Origin: Pseudomonadota bacterium
GTDB lineage: Bacteria > Myxococcota_A > UBA796 > SXON01
DNA: 32,345 nucleotides
Reading direction: 5' to 3'
NCBI GenBank assembly: GCA_030684355.1
Contig: JAUXTN010000069.1
Location: 1 to 32,345 of the forward strand
A program made the position numbers and the translations under genes. Under the pieces are notes generated by a model, which was not told the origin of the DNA, did no database searches, and worked only from the letters and a program-made list of their open reading frames with translations. Shown here one piece after another: positions 1 through 7,863 of this stretch. Every line of letters starts with the position of its first letter. Position 1 is the first letter of the stretch.

Positions 1-54
1 CGCGCGGACGCGCAGCCGTTCCGGCGGCGCGTCCGCGCGCCGCCGGCCGAGGCC

Positions 55-279
55 GTAGGTGTCAAACTGCAGGGTCAGACCCCCTCGGGGAGCCCGACGG
101 GCACGCGATCGTCGCGATCGGCTCCGCGCCAGGTGCCCGGAGGGCTGCGCGTCCGCGCGCCGCCGGTCCGGCTGCGCGTCCGCGCGCCGCGACCGGGCCC
201 GTAGGTGTCAAACTGCAGGGTCAGACCCCCTCGGGGAGCCCGACGGGCACGCGATCGTCGCGATCGGCCCCGCGCCAGG
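55..279. repeat. 79-bp direct repeat, two copies, period 146 bp
   Basis: Positions 55-133 and 201-279 are identical except for one base (T at 123, C at 269). Each copy contains the word TCAAACTGCAGGGTCAGACC and a nested CGCGATCG-T-CGCGATCG motif. The spacers share the word GCGTCCGCGCGCCGC (near 30, 150 and 177). Positions 1-17 are the inverted complement of 143-159 and 170-186. No coding gene is convincing here. The structure looks like a dispersed non-coding repeat family, but copies elsewhere in the genome cannot be seen from this window. Confidence 0.85.
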
Positions 280-290
280 GGGGCCGGAGT

Positions 291-379
291 CCGGCCGTCT
301 TCGGCCGGTCCCGGCGCCTCGCCGGGACCGAGCGCCTTCGGCGCGAGGACGGAGGACACCCGACCGGCCGTCCGGCCGG
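291..379. repeat. Run of four GC-rich hairpins downstream of purF
   Basis: Perfect inverted repeats follow each other: 291-308 (7-bp stem, 4-nt loop), 306-330 (11-bp stem, loop CCT), 332-344 (5-bp stem, loop TTC) and 364-379 (6-bp stem, 4-nt loop). The last one begins about 20 nt past the purF stop codon on the minus strand. They could end or protect the purF transcript, although no T-tract follows, so they are not a classic intrinsic terminator. They may equally belong to the repeat block at 1-290. Confidence 0.55.
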
Positions 380-400
380 GGGCGCCCATCCGAGCCGAGC

Positions 401-1825
401 CTACCCGGCGACCTTGCGGCGGTCCGCGATGATCTCGGCCTGCTCGCCGTCGCTCACGGGCACGACGTAGTCCCCGTCGAAGCACGCCATGCACACCGGG
501 CGGCCGATGATCTCGCGGAGGCCCTCCGGCGAGAGGAACGTGACGGAGTCGACCCCGAACGCGGGCGCCCACTCGGAGGGCCCGAGGCGTGCGGCCACGA
601 GATCGTCGCGCGTCGGCATGTCGATGCCGTAGAAGCACGGGTGGCGCACCGGCGGCGAGTAGACCGCGAGGTGCACCTGCGTGGGCTTCAGCGCCCGCAC
701 GAGGTCCGCGAGGCGGCGCACCGTGGTGCCGCGCACGACCGAGTCGTCCACGAGGATGACGCGCTTGCCCTCGAAGATCTCGGGGATCGGATTGAGCTTC
801 AGCCGAAGGGCGGCCTGGCGCGTCGTCGCGTCCGGCATGATGAACGTGCGCCCGCTGTAGCGGTTCTTGATGAACCCCTCGCGGTAGGGCAGGCCGAGCA
901 CCTCGGCCATCGCCTGCGCCGCGGGCCGCGACGTGTCGGGGACCGGCACCACCACGTCGGCCTCGAGGCCGCGCGCCTTCCACTCCGCGCCCAGCCGCTC
1001 GCCGAGCGCCCAGCGGGTCTGGTAGACGCGGCCCTCCTCCATCTGGGAGTCGGGACGGGCGAAGTAGATCCGCTCGAAGATGCAGGGGCGGGGGTCCGCG
1101 GCCTCGATGGGGAGGCGGATCGGCGCGTGGCCGGGGCGGAAGAGGAGGACCTCGCCCGGGGGGAGGTCGTCCACGCGGGTGAACCCCAGGGCGTCGAACG
1201 CGACGGTCTCGCTGGCGGCGGCCCAGGCGCCCTCGGCGTTGTAGCCGTAGCTGCCGGGGCGGATGCCGTGCGGATCGCGGAAGGCGACGAGGGTGTCCTG
1301 CCCGTCGACCTCGGTGAGCGCGACGCAGGAGTAGGCGCCGCGCACGCGCTTGAAGACCTCGCCCACGGCGTACCGCACGTCCTCGGCGGTGTGGCCGCTC
1401 GCGCGGCGCGCCCCGAGGGCCTCCGCGAACACGAGCAGGATGGGCTCCACGTCGCATTGCGACTGCACCCGGATGCCCCGGCTCACGAGCCAGCCTTCGA
1501 GCTCGGGGAGGTTCGTGACGTTCCCGTTGTGGGCCATCACCACGCCCGGGCGGCGGGTGTGGAACGGCTGGGCGTCCTCGCGGCTGCCCCCGCCTACGGT
1601 CGGGTAGCGCACGTGGCCGATGCCAGCGTGCCCGCCGAGCCCGGCGAGCACCGGGGCGGTGAAGACGCCGGCGACGCTGCCGAGCTCCTTGTAGAGGTGC
1701 ACGCGGCCGTGCTCGACCGTGCCGATGCCGGTGGCGTCCTGGCCGCGGTGCTGGATCGCCTGGAGGCCGACCGAGAGCGCCCCCGCCGCCTTCTCGACGC
1801 CGATGAGGCCGATGAATCCGCACAT
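401..1825 (-). CDS. purF: Amidophosphoribosyltransferase (PurF), purine synthesis step 1
   Basis: PurF moves the amide nitrogen of glutamine onto PRPP, the committed step of IMP synthesis in the cytoplasm. The 474-aa protein starts MCGFIG, so the nucleophile Cys2 is exposed simply by removing Met; there is no propeptide. The N-terminal half is the class II glutaminase domain. The PRPP-binding loop ILVDDSVVRGT lies near residues 357-367 in the phosphoribosyltransferase domain. Cys248, Cys397, Cys445 and Cys448 match the four Fe-S ligands of the Bacillus-type enzyme, so a 4Fe-4S form is likely. A GGAG lies 9 nt before the ATG, inside the end of the upstream exonuclease gene. The gap between the two genes is 2 nt, so they are probably co-transcribed. 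Confidence 0.97.
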   Translation of the reverse strand: MCGFIGLIGVEKAAGALSVGLQAIQHRGQDATGIGTVEHGRVHLYKELGSVAGVFTAPVLAGLGGHAGIGHVRYPTVGGGSREDAQPFHTRRPGVVMAHNGNVTNLPELEGWLVSRGIRVQSQCDVEPILLVFAEALGARRASGHTAEDVRYAVGEVFKRVRGAYSCVALTEVDGQDTLVAFRDPHGIRPGSYGYNAEGAWAAASETVAFDALGFTRVDDLPPGEVLLFRPGHAPIRLPIEAADPRPCIFERIYFARPDSQMEEGRVYQTRWALGERLGAEWKARGLEADVVVPVPDTSRPAAQAMAEVLGLPYREGFIKNRYSGRTFIMPDATTRQAALRLKLNPIPEIFEGKRVILVDDSVVRGTTVRRLADLVRALKPTQVHLAVYSPPVRHPCFYGIDMPTRDDLVAARLGPSEWAPAFGVDSVTFLSPEGLREIIGRPVCMACFDGDYVVPVSDGEQAEIIADRRKVAG

Positions 1826-1827
1826 GT

Positions 1828-2400
1828 CTAGAACTCCAGGAGCTTGATGAGGAGCTTGGCCTGGTACAAGGCGTCATAGTCGGCGCGGTGCTTCAAACCC
1901 AGGTCTTCCTTCTCGAGGCCGAGGCGCTCTTCCAGCACCTCCTTGCTCGAGTCGAACCAGTGGACGCCGAGCTTGCCCGTCGCGAGCGCCTTGGTGTCGA
2001 GGGCCTTGTAGCCGAAGGGGTTCGGCAGCTCCTCGGCGGCGTAGCCCCACGCGACGAAGCTCCAGTCGAACGGGGCGTTGTGGCCGACGAACACCGGCCT
2101 GGTGCCGGGCTTCGTGTGGGCCCTGACCCAGTCGGCGAGGGCGAGGAGCGCGGTGCGGCGGGGCGTGCCGTCGCGGCGCAGGGCCTCGATGTCGAGGCCG
2201 TTGACCTTCATCGCGCCGGGGTCGACCTTGGGGCCCTCCGGCTTGATCTCGACGTAGTGCATGTCCCCGAGCGTGAGCGCGCCCGTGTCGTCCGGCGCCA
2301 CGACCACCGCGCCGAGGGAGATCATGTCGTAGATCGCCGGGACCGGCCCGGAGCACTCGATGTCGACGGAGAAGTAGGTGGCGCGGGTCTCGGGCGGCAT
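1828..2400 (-). CDS. DEDDh-type 3'-5' exonuclease (DnaQ/RNase T fold)
   Basis: This 190-aa protein is a stand-alone exonuclease domain. The DEDDh metal and catalytic residues are visible: Asp13 and Glu15 (VDIE), Asp112 (GHNAPFD) and His171...Asp176 (HRADYD). The substrate (DNA proofreading-like, RNA or small oligonucleotides) cannot be read from the sequence. The reading frame stays open far upstream, but GGAGG at 2406-2410 sits 5 nt before the ATG at 2400, which decides the start. It precedes purF by 2 nt in an apparent operon and is divergent from the retropepsin-like gene across a 151-bp gap. Confidence 0.88.
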   Translation of the reverse strand: MPPETRATYFSVDIECSGPVPAIYDMISLGAVVVAPDDTGALTLGDMHYVEIKPEGPKVDPGAMKVNGLDIEALRRDGTPRRTALLALADWVRAHTKPGTRPVFVGHNAPFDWSFVAWGYAAEELPNPFGYKALDTKALATGKLGVHWFDSSKEVLEERLGLEKEDLGLKHRADYDALYQAKLLIKLLEF

Positions 2401-2551
2401 CTCACCCTCCAGGGCCGCCGGCATAACCCGGCCGTCCGCGCTCGCGACGGGAACGGAAGCGTGGCGACAGCCGCCCGGGCAGCGCGCCCGGCGCCTCGAC
2501 TCGTGTCGGGAGGGGGCTGTTCCACGCACGCGCGGGGTTACGGAGAACGTG

Positions 2552-3679
2552 GTGCAACGCCTCGCCCTCGCCCTCGCGCTCGGTGTCGGCGCCCTCCCGG
2601 CCGGCGCGGCCGTGGCGGCGTTGACCGGCCTCGGCGTGATGCGCGGCCTCGGCGCCCTGCACGTCGGCATGGCGGCCTCGTTGGTCACCCTGCTCCCCAT
2701 CGCCGGCCTCTGGTCGCTGTTCGGCCGCTCCCCGCCCGCGTTGGCGGCGGCGCTCGTCGTCTGGCCCGGGCTCCTCCTCGCCGGCCTGCCCGGCTACTTC
2801 CCCGGCGAGGTGCCCGGCGCGATCGGCACCGGCTTCTCGGTCTTCGCGGCGCCCGGCGGCCGCGACCTCTCCCGCAGCGCCGCGCTCCTCGGCGAGCGGG
2901 TGGCGGGTCCGGTGGGTCACGCGCCGCAGGGCTCGGTCCCCGCGCCCGAAGCCGAGCGTGCCCCCCAGGATTGCCTGCCGAGCGCCGTCCTCGCCACGGG
3001 GGACCAGGCGGCGCTCCCCTACGAGGGCAGCGGCCACAGCATGGCGATCCCCGTCCAGTTCGGCGACGTCGAGCTCCCCATGCTCTTCGACACCGGCGCC
3101 AGCGTCACGACGCTCAACCGCGCGAGCCTCGCCCGCATCGGCGTGAAGGTCCCCGCGGACGCCCCCGAGATCTCCCTGCGCACCGCCAACGGCGAGCGCA
3201 CCGCCAAGCTCGTGCTCGTGCCCCGCCTCTGGGTGGGCGGCCTGCTCGTGGAGGGCGTGACCGTCGGCATCTGCGAGGAGTGCGCCGACGAGCGCACCAT
3301 GGGCCTGCTCGGCCTCAACGTGTCGAGCCAGTTCCTCGTGACGGTCGACACCGTGCGCAAGGAGGTCGTCTTCCAGGCCCGCGAATCCGGGTCGGACCAC
3401 CGCGTGGGGGACCGCGTCATCGACGTGTCCCCGTGGCTGCGCGTGCAGGCCCGCGCCACGATCTACCCGGACACCCGGGTCGAGGTCGAGGTGACCGGCG
3501 AGAGCCTCGCGCCCCGCACGATCGCCGAGGCCGTCGTCGGGCTCGCGTGCGGCGAGGACCGCTTCGTCGCGCGGCTCACCAACGTGCCGCCGGAGGGGAG
3601 CGCCACCACGCTGGTGAACCTGCCGCGGGGCACCGACTGCTCCGCCTACCGGGTGACATTGGACGGCGCGCGGTGGTGA
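2552..3679 (+). CDS. Membrane-anchored retropepsin-like aspartic protease
   Basis: The 375-aa protein has about three hydrophobic N-terminal segments (roughly residues 3-30, 36-57 and 62-83), a Pro/Ala linker with a Cys at 141, then a single-chain clan AA aspartic protease domain from about 155 to 265. The catalytic motif is FDTGAS (Asp180), and a later hydrophobic MGLLGLNVSSQF segment fits the retropepsin fold. The family normally works as a homodimer because each chain gives one Asp. The C-terminal 110 residues look like an extra beta domain. The start is GTG: GGAG at 2542-2545 is 6 nt upstream of 2552, and GTG 2549 is the alternative. The target is unknown. Confidence 0.8.
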   Translation: MQRLALALALGVGALPAGAAVAALTGLGVMRGLGALHVGMAASLVTLLPIAGLWSLFGRSPPALAAALVVWPGLLLAGLPGYFPGEVPGAIGTGFSVFAAPGGRDLSRSAALLGERVAGPVGHAPQGSVPAPEAERAPQDCLPSAVLATGDQAALPYEGSGHSMAIPVQFGDVELPMLFDTGASVTTLNRASLARIGVKVPADAPEISLRTANGERTAKLVLVPRLWVGGLLVEGVTVGICEECADERTMGLLGLNVSSQFLVTVDTVRKEVVFQARESGSDHRVGDRVIDVSPWLRVQARATIYPDTRVEVEVTGESLAPRTIAEAVVGLACGEDRFVARLTNVPPEGSATTLVNLPRGTDCSAYRVTLDGARW

Positions 3680-3742
3680 TGTCGGCGCGGCAGGTGCGGT
3701 TCCGACGAGGATGAGGCATCTTGCTCCGCCCCTGGAGCATCG

Positions 3743-4198
3743 ATGCGCTTTCTCCTCGCCGTCCCCTTCCTCGTGTCCTCCCTCGCCTGCGCGGGGATCT
3801 TCGTGGAGCCGGAGGAGGGCGACTACGAAGTCGAGGTGAGCGGGGTCGACGTGAGCGCCGCGTGCGAGGATTCCTGGGGGCTCGACGTCGACGCCTTCGG
3901 CGACATCGAGGTCATGGAGGTCGAGATCAACGCGGCGAGCGACGAGGTGACGCTCGACGGGGTCATCGAGTGCGAGCTCGCCGGCGCCGCCTTCGACTGC
4001 GAGATGGAGGACGAGCAGGACTTCGGCGCGGAGGACTACGACGCCACCTTCGTGACGTCGACCGTCGTGGAAGGGAAGTGGACCACGTCCACCACCCTCG
4101 AGTCCGACTGGGAGGTCCGCTACTCCTGCGACGGCGCGGACTGCGGCGGCGTCGAGTCCTGCGAGGTCACGTTCACGCTCGAGGGGGAGCTCGACTGA
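3743..4198 (+). CDS. Small highly acidic exported protein (possible lipoprotein)
   Basis: The 151-aa product begins with a hydrophobic signal (MRFLLAVPFLVSSLAC) and continues into an unusually Asp/Glu-rich body with alternating beta-strand-like segments. Cys16 could be lipidated, but the -3 residue is Ser, so the lipobox is imperfect and simple secretion is possible. Six or more further cysteines, including C-x4-C and C-x5-C spacings near the C-terminus, suggest disulfides. A GGAG lies 5 nt before the ATG. It follows the protease gene by 63 nt on the same strand. No family was recognised. Confidence 0.75.
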   Translation: MRFLLAVPFLVSSLACAGIFVEPEEGDYEVEVSGVDVSAACEDSWGLDVDAFGDIEVMEVEINAASDEVTLDGVIECELAGAAFDCEMEDEQDFGAEDYDATFVTSTVVEGKWTTSTTLESDWEVRYSCDGADCGGVESCEVTFTLEGELD

Positions 4199-4218
4199 CG
4201 GGTGGGGGGACGCGGCGC

Positions 4219-4866
4219 CTACGTCCCCGGTCGCACCACGTAGATCCCCTGATACCAGACCCGCCACACCTCCAGGTACCCGGGCAGCGGCAGCTCCGAG
4301 ACCTCCCCCTTGGTGTGCTCCCCGGCGATGAAGCGGCGGAGGAGGTCGCCCTCGTAGAGCGCCATGTGGCGGACCCAGTGGGGCTCGCCGCCGAGGACCG
4401 CGAGGGCGGGCTCCACGGGGTTCGGGACCCGGGAGAGGAAGAAGACGACGTCGCCGCTCCGGAGCAGGGACCAGTCGATGTGCTCGGCGAGGACGCCGTC
4501 GAGGCCGGGCACCGGGGCGCCGAGGGCGCGGGCGGCGACGAGCTCGGTGGGGTTCTCGGACAGCTCCTGCCAGGGTTGGCCGGTCACGTCGGTCCACGCG
4601 CGGAACACGAGGCCCATGCAATCGAGGGTCTCGTCGCGGCCCGCCCACTTGTACTCGCGACCGAGGTAGGCGCGGGCGGCGGTGATGATCGGCGCCGGGT
4701 ACTTCGCGGTCGGGGCGCCGGCGGGGGCGTAGGCGGGGGGCGGCGCGACGGGTGTCGCGACGGCCACCGCGGGTGTCACCGCGGGTGTCACCGCCGGTGT
4801 CACCGCCGCGGGCGGGGGCACGCGGGCGAGGTCCATGGCGGCGGCGAGGGCGACGAGCAGGAGCAT
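4219..4866 (-). CDS. NlpC/P60-like cysteine peptidase/amidase, exported
   Basis: The 215-aa protein has a short hydrophobic leader (MLLLVALAAAM), a low-complexity VTPA-repeat/Pro-Ala linker (residues 18-50) and an NlpC/P60-type domain. The likely nucleophile is Cys83 in LDCMGLVFRAW (the usual DCSGLV motif with Met for Ser). The likely His is His167 in HMALYEG, with SGDVVFF before it as in the family. Such enzymes cut peptide stems of peptidoglycan or related amides; the precise substrate is not predictable. There is no Shine-Dalgarno, but a TATTCT box lies 6 nt before the ATG (see separate entry). It is 44 nt downstream of the beta-helix lipoprotein gene. Confidence 0.82.
   Translation of the reverse strand: MLLLVALAAAMDLARVPPPAAVTPAVTPAVTPAVAVATPVAPPPAYAPAGAPTAKYPAPIITAARAYLGREYKWAGRDETLDCMGLVFRAWTDVTGQPWQELSENPTELVAARALGAPVPGLDGVLAEHIDWSLLRSGDVVFFLSRVPNPVEPALAVLGGEPHWVRHMALYEGDLLRRFIAGEHTKGEVSELPLPGYLEVWRVWYQGIYVVRPGT
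4766..4801 (-). repeat. Three 12-bp tandem repeats in the NlpC/P60 linker
   Basis: Units at 4766-4777, 4778-4789 and 4790-4801 read ACCGCGGGTGTC (the third with one change) on the plus strand and encode repeated VTPA in the linker after the signal sequence. Copy number could vary by slippage without a frameshift. Confidence 0.85.
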
Positions 4867-4872
4867 GACTGG

Positions 4873-4878
4873 AGAATA
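4873..4878 (-). promoter_or_regulatory. -10-like box TATTCT, 6 nt before the NlpC/P60 ATG
   Basis: On the minus strand TATTCT is followed by 6 nt and the ATG at 4866. No ribosome-binding site is present in that space. The arrangement matches leaderless promoters, where transcription starts at the A of ATG. No convincing -35 box was seen. Two other starts in the window have the same 6-nt spacing. Confidence 0.45.
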
Positions 4879-4910
4879 GCGCCGGACTACGGGACTCTCC
4901 TGCCTTTCCG

Positions 4911-6155
4911 CTACGGCATCCCCGGCCGCCCGAACTCCGACGGCCCCTCGCCGGGGTGCTCGTCGCGCCCGATGGGGAATCGCCCGACGTCGAGGGGGCT
5001 CGCGGGGTCACCCGTGATGGTCGTGCCGGGTGTCGCCCACACGCTCGTGCCGTCCGAGGTGAGGCCGCCGGTGACGGTGTTGCCGGTGAGGGTCACGTCG
5101 CCGCCGTCGACCGCGATCCCGAACCGCGCGGGCCGCGTGACCGTGTTGCCCTCGATCCGCACGGTGGCCGTGTCCCGGGCGCCCTTGCGCACGAGGATGG
5201 CGTCCCCCGCGCCGCGCCGCTGGCCCGCGGCGGTGTCCTCCACCACGCTGCCGCGCACCGTGGCCGTGCCGACCTCGTAGAGGTGGATGCCCACGCCGCG
5301 GACGCCGCGCACCGTCACGTCGTCGAGGGTCACCGACTCCATCGCGTGCGCGTAGATCCCGCCGACGGTCGGGCCGTCCACGCCGCCCGCGATGTCGAGC
5401 CCCGCGACCTGCAGCACGCCGCGCTCGGCGTAGAGCCCGTACGCGCGCTGGGCCGCGATGACGCTGTCCTCGAGGGTGAGCGCGCCGTCGGCCAGCGAGA
5501 TGCCCCACCCGCGCTGGGCCCCCGCGAGGACCGTGTCCGCCACCGTCAGCCGCCGGAGGGTCGCCACCGTGGTCGGCCCCGCCACCTGCACGCCCACCCG
5601 GCGCGCGCTCGAGACCACCACGTCCTCGACGGTGCCGGCGGCCCCGGCGCGCACGGCCACCGCGGGAGTGCCGCCCACCACCGCGACCCGGCGGAGCGCG
5701 AGCTCGCCGGGCCCGTGGAGCGCCACCCCGGCGTGCCGCGTGTTGCTCGCGAGGAAGGTCTCCTCCGCGCCGCAGCCGACGATCGCGACGGGGCGGCCGC
5801 CGCTCGACCGCAGCACGATCCCGGCCTCGTAGGTGCCCGGGTACACCGCGACGGTGCCGCCGGGGTCGGCGACGGCGTTCACGGCGTCGAGAAGCCGGCT
5901 GTAGGGGGCTGCCCGGGAGCCGTCCCCCGGCTCGGTGCCGGTGGCGACGAACACCAGCCCATCGGGCGACGCCGCGCCCATCCACGTGCCGTCCGCGCAG
6001 GGGCCCGGCGCGGCGATCGACGGCGGGTCCTCGACCGGGCCGTCGGGCTTGCCACCCCCGTCACAGGCCGCGAGGGCGAGGGCCAGCGCGAGGGGGGCCA
6101 ACGCGAGGGGGGCCGGCGCGACGGGGGCCGGCGCGACGGGGGCCCACCGGCGCAT
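4911..6155 (-). CDS. Right-handed beta-helix lipoprotein
   Basis: The 414-aa precursor has a long Ala/Pro/Leu signal ending in the lipobox LAAC (Cys about 30), followed by a flexible DGGGKPDGP linker. A DUF1565-like opening motif (GTEPGDG...PYSRLLDAV...GGTVAVYPGTYE) leads into repeated V-T-x-T/V-x-G strands (for example VTRPARFGIAVDGGDVTLTGNTVTGG), typical of parallel beta-helix proteins of the pectate-lyase-like fold. No catalytic residues of a known polysaccharide lyase were recognised, so it may be structural or adhesive. It starts 3 nt after the stop of the preceding lipoprotein gene, so translation is probably coupled. Confidence 0.82.
   Translation of the reverse strand: MRRWAPVAPAPVAPAPLALAPLALALALAACDGGGKPDGPVEDPPSIAAPGPCADGTWMGAASPDGLVFVATGTEPGDGSRAAPYSRLLDAVNAVADPGGTVAVYPGTYEAGIVLRSSGGRPVAIVGCGAEETFLASNTRHAGVALHGPGELALRRVAVVGGTPAVAVRAGAAGTVEDVVVSSARRVGVQVAGPTTVATLRRLTVADTVLAGAQRGWGISLADGALTLEDSVIAAQRAYGLYAERGVLQVAGLDIAGGVDGPTVGGIYAHAMESVTLDDVTVRGVRGVGIHLYEVGTATVRGSVVEDTAAGQRRGAGDAILVRKGARDTATVRIEGNTVTRPARFGIAVDGGDVTLTGNTVTGGLTSDGTSVWATPGTTITGDPASPLDVGRFPIGRDEHPGEGPSEFGRPGMP
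6088..6147 (-). repeat. Four 15-bp tandem repeats inside a signal peptide
   Basis: Units 6088-6102, 6103-6117, 6118-6132 and 6133-6147 are near-identical (GCGAGGGGGGCCAAC type) and encode repeated PVAPA/PLALA blocks in the signal peptide of the beta-helix lipoprotein. Gain or loss of a unit would lengthen or shorten the signal peptide by five residues while staying in frame. Confidence 0.85.
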
Positions 6156-6158
6156 GCG

Positions 6159-6920
6159 CTAGAGGATCTCGAACGGGAAGGCGACCTGCATCTCCTTGGG
6201 GAGGTTCAGGAGCACGCGCTCGTCTTCTTCGTTGAGCACGTCCTGCGCGTGGAACGCGTACATCCCCGGCACGACGGGCTCGCGCGTGGTGATGAGGTAG
6301 GCGTCGCGCGCGGGCAGGGCCTTCAGGTCGAACGGGACCTCCTCGCCGGCGATCCAGAGGTTCACCGTCGCGTCCATCGCGCCCAGCACGCCCTTGACGC
6401 GCGTGTGGTCGACAAAATCGAGCCTCGAGAGGTGCAGGTTCATCCGCGCCAGCTCGGACGAGCGCAACGTGGAGCTGAACACGAACGAGGCGGGGGTGCC
6501 GCTGCTCATGCCGGTCTCGGCGATGTCCTGGAGGCCCGCGTAGTGCTTGAGCTCGGTCCCCACGACCCGGATGCGCTTCGCCTCCAGGTGGACGTACTCC
6601 GTGCGCCCGACGCCGTAGAAGCCCGGCTGCTCGGGCTCGGGGTACAGCGCGAACGCGAGCGGGTCGTAGTCCCCCTCCTCTTCGGCGGGAGCGGGCACCA
6701 GCTCGATGTCCTTGATGTACCCGTCCTTCCCCGCCATCACGCGGGTCACGGGCTGTTCGGTGTCGATCGTGAACCTGCCAGCGGAGTCGGAGCGGTACCG
6801 CTCGACGACCCCCTCGATGACGACGGTCGCGTCCGACACCGGGTTGCCCCAGACGTCGCGAACATCCCCCGCGAGGACGCGTGTGTCCGTGCAGGCCGTG
6901 AGCAAGAGGCTCAGCAGCAT
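6159..6920 (-). CDS. Lipoprotein with carboxypeptidase-regulatory-like domain
   Basis: The 253-aa protein starts MLLSLLLTAC, giving a very short signal with the lipobox LTAC (Cys10). Residues about 15-75 (VLAGDVRDVWGNPVSDATVVIEG...SAGRF) match the carboxypeptidase-regulatory-like/transthyretin-like beta-sandwich, often found in surface proteins. The remainder is beta-rich and unrecognised. GGGAG about 4 nt before the ATG at 6920 supports this start over the longer open frame. It heads an apparent operon with the beta-helix lipoprotein; an envelope or surface role is inferred. Confidence 0.8.
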   Translation of the reverse strand: MLLSLLLTACTDTRVLAGDVRDVWGNPVSDATVVIEGVVERYRSDSAGRFTIDTEQPVTRVMAGKDGYIKDIELVPAPAEEEGDYDPLAFALYPEPEQPGFYGVGRTEYVHLEAKRIRVVGTELKHYAGLQDIAETGMSSGTPASFVFSSTLRSSELARMNLHLSRLDFVDHTRVKGVLGAMDATVNLWIAGEEVPFDLKALPARDAYLITTREPVVPGMYAFHAQDVLNEEDERVLLNLPKEMQVAFPFEIL

Positions 6921-6970
6921 GGTCTCCCTCGTTCTCCACGTATCGCATTGGCCGATCAAAGGCCCCGCCG

Positions 6971-7276
6971 TCAAGGGTTCTGGCGGAACCAGTGATCGAG
7001 GGTGCCGTTCTCCAGCTCCATGAGCGTGTGGTCGGTGAACCGGAGGTACAGTTCCCAGTCGTCCGCGGCGCGGCCCTCTTCACGCCTGCGTGCGATGGCG
7101 GCGACCGCCCAGGCGCGGCAGCGGGTGGTGAACGCGTGCACGGCGGCGATGCGTTGCGCGGGGGTGGCGTCGGGATCGGCGTGCCGGAAGAGGGGGAGCC
7201 CGTCCGGCGCCGGCTCTTGCGGCGGGGCTTCAGCTTGGGCCGGGGCGCCCGGGGGCGCCGGATCGTCCGCGCTCAC
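6971..7276 (-). CDS. Small 101-aa protein coupled to the GbsR-type regulator
   Basis: The start is a GTG overlapping the TGA stop of the regulator gene (GTGA), so translation is probably coupled. The first 30 residues are Pro/Ala-rich and probably disordered. The rest is helical with RIAAVHAFTTRCRAWAVAAIARRR followed by an aromatic/acidic end (ADDWELYLRFTDHTLMELEN). There is no signal peptide or membrane segment. No family was recognised. Its tight link to the regulator suggests a partner or modulator, but this is inference. Confidence 0.6.
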   Translation of the reverse strand: MSADDPAPPGAPAQAEAPPQEPAPDGLPLFRHADPDATPAQRIAAVHAFTTRCRAWAVAAIARRREEGRAADDWELYLRFTDHTLMELENGTLDHWFRQNP

Positions 7277-7839
7277 GAGCGGGCCCGCAACACGTCGCGG
7301 ATGGCGGAGAAGTCGACGCTGCCGGTGCGCGAGAGCCCCTCGAGGAGGCGGCGGCCGGTCTTCGCGAGCTCCAGGAGGTTGCGCACCCGGGTCACGAGGA
7401 AGCGGCTCTGGAGCATCGTCGTCGGGTCCCGGCCACGCCCGGCGCCGTCGAGGAGGGCCACGGCCTCCTCGAGCTGCTCGATGGTCCGCTCGACGAGCCG
7501 GAGCTCCCGCTCGCGGACGACCCGGGCCACCATCGCCCACATGTCCGTCTCGGCGACGAAGAGCCGGCGGCGGTTCGGGCCCGGCGGCACGCGCTTGACG
7601 ACGCCCCACTGCATGAGCTCCTGGAGCGACATGCTCACGTTGCCCATGCTAAGTCCGCTCTTCGCCTCGATCTCCTCGGCGTCGAGGGGGCCCGGCGAAA
7701 GGTAGAGGATCGCCCAGATCCGCCCGAGCGAAGGCTTGAAGTTCCAGAAGCGCATCAGCTCGCCGACCGAGTCGGCGACCATCCCGACGGCGCGATCCCG
7801 CGCTTCGGTGACCTCGGTCGCGTCGGCTTCCGGCGTCAT
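7273..7839 (-). CDS. GbsR/MarR-type winged-helix transcriptional regulator
   Basis: The 188-aa protein carries a winged helix-turn-helix at about residues 38-97. SLGRIWAILYLSPGPLDAEEIEAKSGLSMGNVSMSLQELMQWGVVKRV is in line with GbsR-type regulators, which control osmolyte or membrane-related genes in other bacteria. A helical C-terminal half (about 105-188) would serve dimerisation. The chosen ATG (7839) gives the usual family length; the frame is open upstream. It is divergent from the polyprenyl synthase/menaquinone operon with only 67 bp between starts, and a palindrome lies in that gap. Control of its own gene and the quinone operon is a strong inference. The ligand is unknown. Confidence 0.83.
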   Translation of the reverse strand: MTPEADATEVTEARDRAVGMVADSVGELMRFWNFKPSLGRIWAILYLSPGPLDAEEIEAKSGLSMGNVSMSLQELMQWGVVKRVPPGPNRRRLFVAETDMWAMVARVVRERELRLVERTIEQLEEAVALLDGAGRGRDPTTMLQSRFLVTRVRNLLELAKTGRRLLEGLSRTGSVDFSAIRDVLRARS

Positions 7840-7863
7840 GAACGGCTCGCCATCCTCACTCGC

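Noticed and set aside
364..379. Intrinsic terminator for purF
   Set aside because: The stem is short and no T-run follows on the minus strand; recorded only as a hairpin.
2402..5011. Very long minus-strand frame across the retropepsin and lipoprotein genes
   Set aside because: It is an antisense shadow from high GC content: low-complexity Arg/Gly/Ala composition, no motifs, and it overlaps well-supported genes.
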